Below are positions 15,837 to 24,207 of a stretch of DNA of 40,834 nt, piece by piece. Within the stretch, counting starts at the first letter, position 1; every line of letters starts with the position of its first letter. The DNA lies in contig DATJXA010000058.1 of assembly GCA_035500675.1 (NCBI GenBank), positions 1-40,834 on the forward strand, read 5' to 3'. The notes beneath the pieces are model-generated. The model ran no database searches, was not told the origin of the DNA, and saw only the letters and a list, made by a program, of their open reading frames with translations. Origin of the DNA: JAGVPT01 sp035500675 (GTDB taxonomy: Bacteria; Bacteroidota; Ignavibacteria; UBA10030; UBA8401). A program made the position numbers and the translations under genes.

Positions 15837-16901
15837 ATGAAGGCTCTCATCGCATCAGGCGGACGCGGAACCAGGCTTCGGCCGATCACCCACACGCAGA
15901 ATAAACATCTCATCCCCATCGCGAACAAACCTATTTTGTACTATGCGATCGAAGCGGCAGTCGATGCAGGGATCAAAGAGATCGGGATCGTCCACAACGC
16001 GGACAGCCGGGAAGTCCCGGACTATGTCGGCAATGGCTCGAAATGGGGAGTTTCCATTACGTATATTCCCCAGGAGAAGCCGGGAGGACTTGCGCAGGTC
16101 GTCATGCTTGCCGAAGAATTCATCGGGGGAGATAGTTTTGTGTTTTATCTCGGCGACAACATGGTTGTCGGAGGGATAAAAAAGTACATCGAGGAATTTC
16201 AAAAGGCGAAGTGCAACTGCTGGCTCACGCTTGCAAAAGTGAAAGACCCCGAGCGCTTCGGCGTGCCTGAGATCAAGAATCTTCGCATCGTCGGTATTAC
16301 CGAAAAGCCGAAAAAACCCAAAAGCTCGTTCGCGGTAGCCGGGATTTATATCTACGACAAGAATATTTTCAAGGCATGTAAAGCGATCAAGCCGAGCAAG
16401 CGGGGAGAGTTGGAGATTTCCGATGCGCACCAGTATTTAATCGACAAGGGTTTCAACATCGGGTTCAGCGAAATTACCGGATGGTGGAAAGACACCGGAA
16501 AGCCCCTCGACCTTTTGGAGGCAAACCGTCTTATCCTCGATAATATCGAATCGTCGAATCGCGGGTTTGTCGACAGCGCATCGTCGATCGTGGGAAAAGT
16601 TGTCATCGAGGAAGGCGCGCGCATTATCGGGAGCGTCATTCGCGGACCGGTCATCATCGGGAAGAATTGTACCGTCACCGACAGCTATATTGGTCCGTTT
16701 ACGGCCGTCGGCAACAACACGGTCATCCGGGAGAGCGAGGTCGAATACAGCATCATCCTGCGAGATTGCAAAATTAACAAGGTCGGAATTCGCATTGAAG
16801 GAAGTATTCTCGGCAACGACGTCGAAGTTGTGGAAGCGGGCGGGAAGCCCCGCGTTCATCGTTTTATGATCGGCGACCAGAGCAGGGTAGAGGTGGCATA
16901 A
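15837..16901 (+). CDS. Sugar-nucleotide transferase, long RmlA-type (glucose-1-phosphate thymidylyltransferase-like)
   Basis: The 354-residue protein has the nucleotidyltransferase signature G-G-R-G-T-R-L-R-P at 8-16 followed by K-H-L-I-P-I-A-N-K-P. Also seen are F-Y-L-G-D-N-M (metal Asp), E-K-P-K-K-P and W-W-K-D-T-G-K-P-L-D-L-L. The last ~110 residues form a left-handed beta-helix of hexapeptide type (I-I-G-S-V-I-R-G-P-V-I-I-G). This is the long form that activates glucose-1-phosphate (usually with dTTP) for deoxysugar or antibiotic-type sugar pathways. Short RmlA lacks the C-terminal helix. No rmlBCD genes are near. UTP or another sugar phosphate cannot be excluded. Confidence 0.88.
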   Translation: MKALIASGGRGTRLRPITHTQNKHLIPIANKPILYYAIEAAVDAGIKEIGIVHNADSREVPDYVGNGSKWGVSITYIPQEKPGGLAQVVMLAEEFIGGDSFVFYLGDNMVVGGIKKYIEEFQKAKCNCWLTLAKVKDPERFGVPEIKNLRIVGITEKPKKPKSSFAVAGIYIYDKNIFKACKAIKPSKRGELEISDAHQYLIDKGFNIGFSEITGWWKDTGKPLDLLEANRLILDNIESSNRGFVDSASSIVGKVVIEEGARIIGSVIRGPVIIGKNCTVTDSYIGPFTAVGNNTVIRESEVEYSIILRDCKINKVGIRIEGSILGNDVEVVEAGGKPRVHRFMIGDQSRVEVA

Positions 16902-16913
16902 ACCGGCTGATGT

Positions 16914-17414
16914 ATGCGCAAATCGATCGATTGGAAAATCATCACCCTCATCGTCTTGTCCGCTTGCGCGATCGTGCTGACATCAGTCCGCGAGCGCCGC
17001 GCGCCCTCGGGACAACCGTCCGCGAGCGTTGCGCCGGAGGAGAAACCAGCCCGTGCAGTCATTGGAGCGATCGTCGATTCAACGATGGTACGCATGGGTG
17101 TCGAGACGAGGAACATTCGTCACGTGCAGGTCTCCGTAGGCGAAGCAAAGGGTATTCGCGAAGAGTTAAGGGTTGCCGTCCCGCCGACCTTCGAAGTGCT
17201 GCGCGCCATCACCGCGTTGACCGACTCGCTGCGGCGGTTCGATGTGACGCTCGTCTCCACGGAGAATCTCCGGGAGAAAACATCATCGATCCATCTTCTC
17301 TACGAAAAGCATGTTTTTGAAAGCATTATCATTTCCAAGGAACGGCCAAAGAAAGGAGTTGAAACATCGGTAAGCAGGAAGCAAAAGGGTCCGCGGCGCA
17401 GATCTCCGCGGTAA
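16914..17414 (+). CDS. Membrane-anchored protein of unknown function
   Basis: The 166-residue protein has one N-terminal hydrophobic helix (about 8-24, IITLIVLSACAIVLTSV). A Pro/Ala-rich linker and a small alpha/beta domain (about 45-145) follow, and the tail is very basic (KERPKKG...RKQKGPRRRSPR). I do not recognise a family. It begins 12 bases after the sugar transferase, and its TAA shares a base with the glyRS ATG (TAATG), so it is likely a real, co-translated gene. A competing frame from ATG 16910 lacks such signs. Confidence 0.65.
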   Translation: MRKSIDWKIITLIVLSACAIVLTSVRERRAPSGQPSASVAPEEKPARAVIGAIVDSTMVRMGVETRNIRHVQVSVGEAKGIREELRVAVPPTFEVLRAITALTDSLRRFDVTLVSTENLREKTSSIHLLYEKHVFESIIISKERPKKGVETSVSRKQKGPRRRSPR

Positions 17415-18859
17415 TGGAAAAGATCGTTTCCCTCGCCAAACGGCGCGGGTTCGTTTTTCAATCGAGCGAAATTTACGGCGGACTCAACGGCTGCTGGGAT
17501 TACGGTCCCATGGGAGTCGAACTTCTCAACAACCTCAAGCAGGCGTGGTGGAGATCGATGACGCTCCGGGAGGATGTCGAAGGGGTCGATGCTTCCATCC
17601 TCATGCATCCGAGGGTATGGGAAGCCTCGGGGCACGTCGCGAACTTCACAGACCCGATGGTCGATTGCAAACAATGCAAGGCGCGCTACAGGGTGGATGT
17701 GCTGCTGGAAGAGCTTTCCGTCAAAAAGAAAAAAGAGATATTGCGCGCACTCGATCCGGCGGCGTTTGCAGGACAGATGGACGATCAGAAAGTTTTGGAT
17801 GAATTTGCGCGCAGGGTGTCTACCGATGAGGTCATCGCGAACGTCATCCGGTCGCTCGTCACGTGCCCTAATTGCGGTAACAAGGAAACGTTCACCGAGG
17901 CTCGCCAGTTTAATCTCATGTTCAAAACCTTTGTCGGCCCGGTGGAAGATTCGAACAACGTTGTGTACCTACGCCCGGAAACGGCGCAAGGGATCTTTGT
18001 CAACTTCCTCAATATTCAAAGTTCGTCGCGGCAGAAATTGCCGTTCGGGATCGCGCAGATCGGCAAGGCCTTCCGGAATGAGATCAATACGAAGAATTTT
18101 CTCTTCCGTACGAGAGAGTTCGAGCAGATGGAGATGCAGTACTTCGTCAAGCCGGGAGAGGAAGATAAGTGGTTTGAGTATTGGCGGGAACAGCGCCTGC
18201 AGTGGTTTTTGAGCCTCGGCATGAAGCGGGACCAGCTGCAGTGGCACAAGCACGAAAAGCTCGCTCATTACGCAAAGGCCGCATACGACATTGAATTTCG
18301 CTTTCCGTTTGGATGGGGAGAGATCGAGGGGATTCACAGCCGCACGGACTTCGACCTCTCGCGTCATGAAGAATATTCCGGCAAGAGCATGAAATATTTC
18401 GACGACCAGACGAAGGAGAAATTTACGCCGTTCGTCATCGAAACCTCCGCGGGAGCGAGCCGCTCATTCATGGCATTCCTCACGGCGGCATACGACGAAG
18501 AAGCGGCCCCGACCGCAGACGGAAAAGAAGAACTGAGGACGGTGCTCCATCTTCATCCCCGGCTCGCTCCGTTGAAAGCGGCTCTTCTTCCGCTCGTCAA
18601 CCGCGACGGCATGGATGAGATCGCCCATAAGATGACCGACGATCTTCAGAAATCGTTCCGCGTATTTTACGACGACAGCGGAGCGGTGGGGCGGCGGTAC
18701 CGGAGGCAGGATGAAATCGGCACGCCGTTTTGCTTTACGGTCGACTCGCAGACCCTGCAGGACCACACGGTCACTGTGCGCGAACGCGATTCGATGAATC
18801 AGGAACGGATCGCAATGAATGCGGCGAAAACCTATCTTCTCGAAAAACTGGAGGCATGA
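17414..18859 (+). CDS. glyQS: Glycyl-tRNA synthetase, single-chain (alpha2) type
   Basis: The 481-residue class II synthetase is of the eukaryote/archaea-like dimeric type. It has G-L-N-G-C-W-D-Y-G-P-M-G-V-E near the start and a Cys pair set (D-C-K-Q-C-K and C-P-N-C-G-N) that may bind zinc. Motif 2 is F-R-N-E-I-N-T-K-N-F-L-F-R-T-R-E-F-E-Q-M-E and motif 3 is G-A-S-R-S-F-M-A-F-L. A C-terminal anticodon-binding domain (about 370-481) is present. It charges tRNA-Gly with glycine. Its start overlaps the upstream stop by one base and its stop overlaps the possible CPBP start, so it sits within a coupled run. Confidence 0.95.
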   Translation: MEKIVSLAKRRGFVFQSSEIYGGLNGCWDYGPMGVELLNNLKQAWWRSMTLREDVEGVDASILMHPRVWEASGHVANFTDPMVDCKQCKARYRVDVLLEELSVKKKKEILRALDPAAFAGQMDDQKVLDEFARRVSTDEVIANVIRSLVTCPNCGNKETFTEARQFNLMFKTFVGPVEDSNNVVYLRPETAQGIFVNFLNIQSSSRQKLPFGIAQIGKAFRNEINTKNFLFRTREFEQMEMQYFVKPGEEDKWFEYWREQRLQWFLSLGMKRDQLQWHKHEKLAHYAKAAYDIEFRFPFGWGEIEGIHSRTDFDLSRHEEYSGKSMKYFDDQTKEKFTPFVIETSAGASRSFMAFLTAAYDEEAAPTADGKEELRTVLHLHPRLAPLKAALLPLVNRDGMDEIAHKMTDDLQKSFRVFYDDSGAVGRRYRRQDEIGTPFCFTVDSQTLQDHTVTVRERDSMNQERIAMNAAKTYLLEKLEA

Positions 18860-19812
18860 TGAAGAACATTTTTTACAACGAAGCCGAGCAGAATATCCGC
18901 GCCGGATGGCGTATGGGAATCTTTGCGCTCGCGTTTTTTGGGGCAAGCTATGGTTTTGCGTTTCCAGTGAAAATGTTCCTGCCTCACGATGTCCTCCTTC
19001 CGGGTATCATCAAAGGTCAGATCGTCGTGTACGGAGCGCTCTTTTTTGTCACGTGGCTTGTCGCAAAATACCTTGAGCATCGGCCGGCATTGGCATCGGT
19101 CGGTTTTCCTCTTCACGAAAGGGTCGGGCGCGAGATATGGCAGGGATTGCTCATCGGCGGAGGGATGATGACCTTCATTTTTGCGACAGAGTACGGCCTT
19201 GGCATGGTGACGCTCTCGTTTAAACACCTCACGATGGTCGAAGCGGGTCGAATGTTTGCAGCAAGTGGAACTATCTTCATTATAGGCGCATTCGGAGAAG
19301 AGTTGTTGTTCCGCGGTTATTTGTTCCAAACGATGGTAGAAGGAACGGGGAAAATTATTGCGGTGCTTGCGTTCGCCGCATTTTTTGGTTTCGCGCACTC
19401 GAGCAACCCGAATGTGACTTTCTTCTCGCTTGTCAACGTTGCGCTTGCAGGTGTGTGGCTCGCGATTGCATATTTTAAGACGCGCACGCTGTGGTTCCCG
19501 ATCGCTCTCCATTTTTCATGGAACTTCATGCAGAACCACGTGTTTTCCTTTCCCGTCAGCGGCATCCAATTTGGAAAGTACCAGCTCGGCGTTCTTGTCC
19601 AGTCGGGTCCAAACTGGCTCACCGGCGGGACCTTCGGCCCCGAAGGAGGGGCGCTCGCGACGCTTCTGCTTCTTGTCTCCGGATCGTTCATTTATTTCTC
19701 GGATTGGATAAGACCCTCGGAACGGGCATGGGACATCGAACGATGGAGAGAAGAACGGCGTCAGAGCGCGCAATCGGAACAACCCGCCGTCATTGATCCT
19801 GGAAATTCCTGA
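18859..19812 (+). CDS. CPBP-family intramembrane metalloprotease (CAAX protease/bacteriocin-processing type)
   Basis: The 317-residue multi-span membrane protein has about eight hydrophobic segments. The three CPBP motifs are intact: E147-E148-x-x-x-R152 in G-E-E-L-L-F-R-G-Y, F-x-x-x-H180 in F-F-G-F-A-H, and H218 in L-H-F-S-W-N-F. Family members are membrane-embedded metalloproteases or related scaffolds of largely unknown substrate. Tandem ATGs occur at 18856 and 18859. I choose 18859 because GGAGG (18850-18854) then has a usable spacing. The first would overlap the glyRS stop as ATGA. The soluble C-terminus is basic and acidic mixed (about 285-317). Confidence 0.85.
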   Translation: MKNIFYNEAEQNIRAGWRMGIFALAFFGASYGFAFPVKMFLPHDVLLPGIIKGQIVVYGALFFVTWLVAKYLEHRPALASVGFPLHERVGREIWQGLLIGGGMMTFIFATEYGLGMVTLSFKHLTMVEAGRMFAASGTIFIIGAFGEELLFRGYLFQTMVEGTGKIIAVLAFAAFFGFAHSSNPNVTFFSLVNVALAGVWLAIAYFKTRTLWFPIALHFSWNFMQNHVFSFPVSGIQFGKYQLGVLVQSGPNWLTGGTFGPEGGALATLLLLVSGSFIYFSDWIRPSERAWDIERWREERRQSAQSEQPAVIDPGNS

Positions 19813-19821
19813 CAGAGAGCA

Positions 19822-21039
19822 TTGTCCGGAATCAATTCATATCGCTTGAATACGGCGTGTGTCAGGCGTGCAGCAGGACGATGGTGTATTGCGCTCCTGC
19901 TCGCCGTCGCCCTCTATCCCTCACGAGGGTCCGCGCAATGGCTCACCGACCCGGATTTTGACCTCCACACGAAACAAGGAATCGACCACGTTTATAACCT
20001 CGAATTCGATGCGGCGGAGGCGGATTTTCATTACATCGTCGCGACGTATCCCAATCATCCTGCCGGCTATTTTTTTCTCGCGATGGTCGATTGGTGGAAG
20101 ATCCTGCTTGATATGGATGACGAATCGCACGACGATGCATTTTTGGCAAAACTCAACGTGGTCATCGATAAGTGCGACAGCATCCTCGATGTCAATCCCG
20201 ATGATGTTACGGCTTTATTTTTCAAAGGGGGAGCGCTCGGCTTCCGGGGCCGGCTTCGCGCAAACCGCAATAATTGGATCAGGGCCGCGAACGACGGGAG
20301 GCTCGCACTTCCGATCGTTCAGCATGCTTTCAAGATCGCCCCGGATAATTATGACATCCTCCTCGGGATAGGCATTTATAATTATTATGCGGAAGCAATA
20401 CCGGAGCAATATCCCATCGTGAAGCCGCTCATGCTCTTTTTCCCGAGCGGCGACAAGAAAAAGGGGATTGAGCAGCTGCAAGAGGCCGCTGCACATGCGA
20501 AGTACGCCGCCGTCGAAGCCGAATATTTCCTTCTTCAGCTCAATTACACTCACGAAAAAAAATACGACAAAGCGTTGGAGATCGCGAAGAGGCTCTTTGC
20601 CCGTTACCCCCGCAATGTGGTCTTCCATCGCTATATAGGAAGATGCTATGTGAGCTTGGGGAAGTGGGACAGTGCCGAAGTGACGTTTAAAGAAGTTCTT
20701 TCGCGCTGCGATGGTCTCGACGGTCCTATGGCCGGTTATACGGACTCGGCAAAGCGCGAGGCGCTCTATTATCTTGGCGTCTACGCAATGAATACGACGA
20801 AATACATCGAGGCCCTGAAGGACCTTTATCAATGCGACGAGGTGAGCCGGAAGTTGGACAAGGAGGGCGAGTCGGGGTTTATGGTCATGGCGAATCTTAG
20901 GATCGGATTCGTCTATGACCTCCAGATGAAGCGCGATCTTGCAATTGCGCAATACAATAAAGTTCTTGGGATGAAAAAATTTGAGAACTCGTACGACCTG
21001 GCGGAACAATACATTAAATCGCCCTATCCTTCAAAATGA
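19822..21039 (+). CDS. Secreted TPR-repeat protein
   Basis: The 405-residue protein begins with TTG 19822, the first possible start after an in-frame TGA at 19810. No ATG is available before the signal peptide (CIALLLAVALYPSRGSA-Q). The rest is helical with TPR-like units at about 45-80, 105-150, 225-290 and 315-385, such as A-L-E-I-A-K-R-L-F-A-R-Y-P and W-D-S-A-E-V-T-F-K-E-V-L. It follows the CPBP gene by nine bases. Function unknown, with a periplasmic or outer-membrane-associated binding role expected. It converges with the PorV/PorQ-like gene. I see no convincing terminator in the 105-base gap. Confidence 0.8.
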   Translation: MSGINSYRLNTACVRRAAGRWCIALLLAVALYPSRGSAQWLTDPDFDLHTKQGIDHVYNLEFDAAEADFHYIVATYPNHPAGYFFLAMVDWWKILLDMDDESHDDAFLAKLNVVIDKCDSILDVNPDDVTALFFKGGALGFRGRLRANRNNWIRAANDGRLALPIVQHAFKIAPDNYDILLGIGIYNYYAEAIPEQYPIVKPLMLFFPSGDKKKGIEQLQEAAAHAKYAAVEAEYFLLQLNYTHEKKYDKALEIAKRLFARYPRNVVFHRYIGRCYVSLGKWDSAEVTFKEVLSRCDGLDGPMAGYTDSAKREALYYLGVYAMNTTKYIEALKDLYQCDEVSRKLDKEGESGFMVMANLRIGFVYDLQMKRDLAIAQYNKVLGMKKFENSYDLAEQYIKSPYPSK

Positions 21040-21144
21040 TGTCGCGGCGGCGATCCTCTTCAGTTGATCGGTACAGTGTGGGTTCTGAAGGTCCTGCTCT
21101 TTGGCGATGCTTCTATCTTATCTCGTCTTTCTTTTCTCCTGCCT

Positions 21145-22113
21145 TTACAGATTCATCGCAACCGCAACACTATTGAAGCTCCCTATCTTTCCGAGTGAGA
21201 CGAAGGCATAGTCGAAGCGAAGGTTCTTAATGACAAGGCCGCCACCAAACGAGAATCCTGCCAACCCTGAAGATGTGCCGAGCTGCAGATCTTGTCGTCG
21301 TTCGTTATTGTAGCCGAAGCGAAAACGCAACTCTTTACTCAGCGTAAATTCGCCTCCGACAGAGAACGCTTTGAAATGAGAGGCGAAGTTTTCCTGGCTC
21401 TCATTGAGGTGGTGAAAATCGAGGTTCAAGAGCAACGGGAGATGTTGGGGTTTGATCGTGCCGCCTATCTTCAATTCGAGGGGCAAGCTCTCCCGCGTAT
21501 CAAGGTATGGGTTAAGCTGCGTGCCCAAGTTGAGAAGGCTCGCTCCAAGGGACATTGGGTTCGCGCCTGGGATGAGATAGAGGATCCCCAGATCGGCTGC
21601 GACAGCCGACGACCGTGCGTCGGCGATCGACGAATAAATGAATTTTCCTGCGACGCCGTAGCTAAGGTTTTCTTCCAGTTCATTTGCATACCCGACAGAC
21701 AGCGCGAGGTCGCCGGCGCCAAACGTTCCGATCTTGTTGGCAAGCTCGTCCGTCTCGTCGAAGGTTCCGTAGTTGACATAGTTCACGCCGAACCCGACCA
21801 TGCCGATCCCCGAAATGTCTTGTGCGTAGGAGGCATAGCCGGAATTGATATCGAGAAGATTTTTGAGGTATCCAAACGACGCCTGAGGTTGGGTTACCGT
21901 AGCGAGCCCGGCGGGATTATAGAAGATAGTATTGATGTCATCCGCCATCGAGACGAAGCTCCCCGCCATCGCCGCGGAACGGGCACTTACATCGCTAAGA
22001 AGAAAGCTGTACGTCGTGCTTTGCGCCTCAAGACTGCTGTCGATCGGAACGAAGAGGACGCAAAGAAGAAATAGTCTTTCCCTATTTCGTCGAAGAGAAC
22101 CGAAAATTTTCAT
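21145..22113 (-). CDS. PorV/PorQ-like outer-membrane beta-barrel protein (UPF0164 family)
   Basis: The 322-residue protein has a signal peptide (LLCVLFVPIDSSLEA-Q). The family block F-L-L-S-D-V-S-A-R-S-A-A-M-A-G-S-F-V-S-M-A-D-D follows, then I-F-Y-N-P-A-G-L-A. Paired amphipathic strands run to the end, which closes with F-N-S-V-A-V-A-M-N-L. PorV and PorQ take part in type IX secretion, moving cargo from the translocon to the cell surface. Whether this one acts in secretion or in lipid transport (the related FadL fold) cannot be told from sequence. No other por genes lie in the window. Confidence 0.78.
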   Translation of the reverse strand: MKIFGSLRRNRERLFLLCVLFVPIDSSLEAQSTTYSFLLSDVSARSAAMAGSFVSMADDINTIFYNPAGLATVTQPQASFGYLKNLLDINSGYASYAQDISGIGMVGFGVNYVNYGTFDETDELANKIGTFGAGDLALSVGYANELEENLSYGVAGKFIYSSIADARSSAVAADLGILYLIPGANPMSLGASLLNLGTQLNPYLDTRESLPLELKIGGTIKPQHLPLLLNLDFHHLNESQENFASHFKAFSVGGEFTLSKELRFRFGYNNERRQDLQLGTSSGLAGFSFGGGLVIKNLRFDYAFVSLGKIGSFNSVAVAMNL

Positions 22114-22310
22114 GCGAATTCCACAAAAGTCGTGAACGAATTAACGAAGTGTGATAGCGAAATAGCGGTAGACAATAGGACGATATTCGTTCTCTCGCTG
22201 TTCCAGGGCAGGAAATCTTTCACCGGAAATTTAACAAATCGATTGTGCAAAGGCAAATCAGTAGGTAGAAAGGCATGAAGCATTTTGATATTCTTAATCC
22301 ATTCTATGCT

Positions 22311-22384
22311 GGATGCCGGCCGGGAACATGCGGGCATGACGCAAATTCGGGAGCATCATTCTCGAATGATTCTATCGGGAATCC
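22311..22384 (+). repeat. REPIN-like doublet, copy 2
   Basis: The 74-base element has the same orientation and exact length as copy 1. Hairpin A is ATGCCGGC (22313-22320) / GCGGGCAT (22330-22337). Hairpin B is ATTCTCGA (22358-22365) / TCGGGAAT (22375-22382). Each has one mismatch and a 9-base loop. The loops differ strongly from copy 1 while arms and spacing are kept, so the folded shape seems to matter more than the loop sequence. Confidence 0.82.
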
Positions 22385-22431
22385 AAAATACGTCCCTGCT
22401 GTCAGGGAGTGTTTCTTGAAGGAAAGTCGTC

Positions 22432-22460
22432 TTTCATCTCATGCAAAATATCTCTATAAT
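22432..22460 (+). promoter_or_regulatory. Candidate promoter of the Ig-like lipoprotein gene
   Basis: A perfect TATAAT (22455-22460) lies 17 bases after a weak TTTCAT (22432-22437) and 53 bases before the ATG at 22514. The -10 is convincing but the -35 is poor. Confidence 0.4.
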
Positions 22461-22513
22461 AACAATGCATTCTGGTCTACCATGTTCCATTTCATGATGA
22501 AGTATTCCGTTCG

Positions 22514-24199
22514 ATGAAAGTATTTTCCTCGCTTCTTGTTCTTCTCATGGCGCTTTCGGGATGCGCCGGGCAGCGTCCCCCCGAAGGCGGTCCCGTCGAC
22601 ACGAGCCCTCCGGTAATCGACGAATTCTATCCCGCGGCTGACGCCGTTAATTTTACCGAATCGCACATCACGCTTGAATTCAATAAATATGTCGACCGCA
22701 GGTCCGTCGAAGAGTCGATCTTCATCTCCCCGTTCGTCAAGGATGTCGAGTTCGATTGGAGCGGCAAGGAAGTCGACCTCAGTTTCGTCCAGCCGCTGAG
22801 AAAAAATACGACCTATGTCGTCACTGTCGGAACAGACGTTGTCGACCTGAATAATCATAACCGAATGGCGCACGCATTTTCCCTGGCATTCTCTACCGGT
22901 GCGCAGATAGACCGTGGAGAAATCCGCGGGAGGTTGTACGACGAGAAGCCAAGCGGCGTCATGATCTTTGCGTACCGGCTCGACGGTCTTAACCCCGATA
23001 CGCTCAACCCGATGACTCAGAAACCGGATTACATTACCCAGTGCGGAACGGCCGGGGATTATTCGTTGTCCCATCTCGCGTTCGGCCAATACAGAGTGAT
23101 TGCTGTGAGGGACGAGTTCCGCAATCTGGTCTATGATCCCGAAGCGGACGCCATGAGTACGGCTCCGAACGACGTCATGCTGAACGATGCAGACTCTTTA
23201 AGGGATAATCTCAATTTCCAATTATCGACGGAGGACACGACCGCTCCGCGGCTCGTCGATGCAGTTGCGACGGACGAGCGTCATGTCGACCTCAAGATTA
23301 GCGAGAACATCGACTCGTCTTCTGTTGTCGCCAATGGATTTTCACTATCCGATACTGCACACACTCACAGAGTACGGATCGATGACGTTTTCCTCCATGG
23401 AGAAAACCCAACGCTCGTTACTTTGGTAACCGAGCCGATGGACAAAGACAGCGAATTTGTGGTCGTCGCTGCGTCCGTGAAGGATCTCGCTCATCACATC
23501 ATCAACCCGCTCGCAATGTCGAAGTCTTTCGACCGGTCGTCCCTGCCGGATACGCTTCCGCCGCATCTCGTTTATACAACGGTGTCGGATTCGTCCAAAA
23601 GGTTCGCGCTCGATCAGGGATTCCAGTTTATTTTCAATGACGTGCTGCAACGGCGTCGGGCTGAACATGCGCTGGTGTTGAGGGGAGCGGACTCTGCGAG
23701 CGTTCCCTTGTCGTTCGAATGGAATTCCTCGGCAAGCTTTACGGTCCGCCCACTGGAAGAACTGCGGCCCAACTTTCTGTACAAGTTCCGGGTCACGTTC
23801 GATTCTCTGCAGGATAGGGGCGGCAATCATTGGAAGGACAGCACGCGGGTGTACTCTTTTCGCACGATCGACCCCGATCAATTGAGCAGCATCGAAGGGA
23901 GGCTCGTCGATTCAGACACGACGCTGACAGATCGTTACATTATCGTCGCCGAGAACAGCAGCGACCGGGTGAAAAAACCGGTGCAGATCACCGCACATCG
24001 CGGGAAAACGTTTTTGTTTTCTCAACTGACCGAGGGAGAATATCGCCTGAAGGCATTCCAGGATCTTTATGGGACCGGCGAATACAATTCCGGGAGGCCG
24101 TTCCCGTTTGTTCCCTCCGAACGTTTTACCGTTCTCGGTGATTCGATTAAGGTGCGCGCCCGCTGGCCGGTGGAAGGCGTCCTGATCAAAATGAAATGA
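22514..24199 (+). CDS. Outer-membrane lipoprotein with Ig-like (SbsA/Big_5 type) domains
   Basis: The 561-residue protein has a lipoprotein signal (L-M-A-L-S-G-C17) followed by A-G-Q-R-P-P-E-G-G-P-V-D-T-S-P-P-V-I, a start I associate with a large Bacteroidota Ig-like lipoprotein family. An SbsA-type Ig domain spans about 35-135 (I-T-L-E-F-N-K-Y-V-D...Y-V-V-T-V-G-T...F-S-T-G). A carboxypeptidase-regulatory-like insert lies at about 137-225, and two further Ig-like units at about 240-335 and 345-455. A second regulatory-like domain covers about 460-550. No catalytic residues are seen. A surface or periplasmic binding role is likely. Its end lies only 8 bases from the end of the convergent helicase gene. 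Confidence 0.8.
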   Translation: MKVFSSLLVLLMALSGCAGQRPPEGGPVDTSPPVIDEFYPAADAVNFTESHITLEFNKYVDRRSVEESIFISPFVKDVEFDWSGKEVDLSFVQPLRKNTTYVVTVGTDVVDLNNHNRMAHAFSLAFSTGAQIDRGEIRGRLYDEKPSGVMIFAYRLDGLNPDTLNPMTQKPDYITQCGTAGDYSLSHLAFGQYRVIAVRDEFRNLVYDPEADAMSTAPNDVMLNDADSLRDNLNFQLSTEDTTAPRLVDAVATDERHVDLKISENIDSSSVVANGFSLSDTAHTHRVRIDDVFLHGENPTLVTLVTEPMDKDSEFVVVAASVKDLAHHIINPLAMSKSFDRSSLPDTLPPHLVYTTVSDSSKRFALDQGFQFIFNDVLQRRRAEHALVLRGADSASVPLSFEWNSSASFTVRPLEELRPNFLYKFRVTFDSLQDRGGNHWKDSTRVYSFRTIDPDQLSSIEGRLVDSDTTLTDRYIIVAENSSDRVKKPVQITAHRGKTFLFSQLTEGEYRLKAFQDLYGTGEYNSGRPFPFVPSERFTVLGDSIKVRARWPVEGVLIKMK

Positions 24200-24207
24200 C
24201 GGCCATT

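Larger units (their letters stand above)
22114..22513. other. Divergent intergenic region with REPIN copy 2 and a promoter candidate
   Basis: These 400 bases separate the PorV/PorQ-like gene (-) from the Ig-like lipoprotein gene (+). They contain the repeat doublet at 22311-22384 and a TATAAT box at 22455-22460. Short open frames here do not look like proteins. The rest is AT-rich and must hold the promoter for the minus-strand gene, but I could not pick a clear one. Confidence 0.5.

Noticed and set aside
16910..17320. Alternative frame from ATG 16910 before the GlyRS gene
   Set aside because: The 16914 frame has a membrane helix and a TAATG junction with glyQS. This frame is Arg/His-rich and shadow-like.
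21292..22074. 260-codon plus-strand open frame opposite the PorV/PorQ-like gene
   Set aside because: The minus-strand frame has a signal peptide and family motifs, while this one is highly charged and unlike any family.
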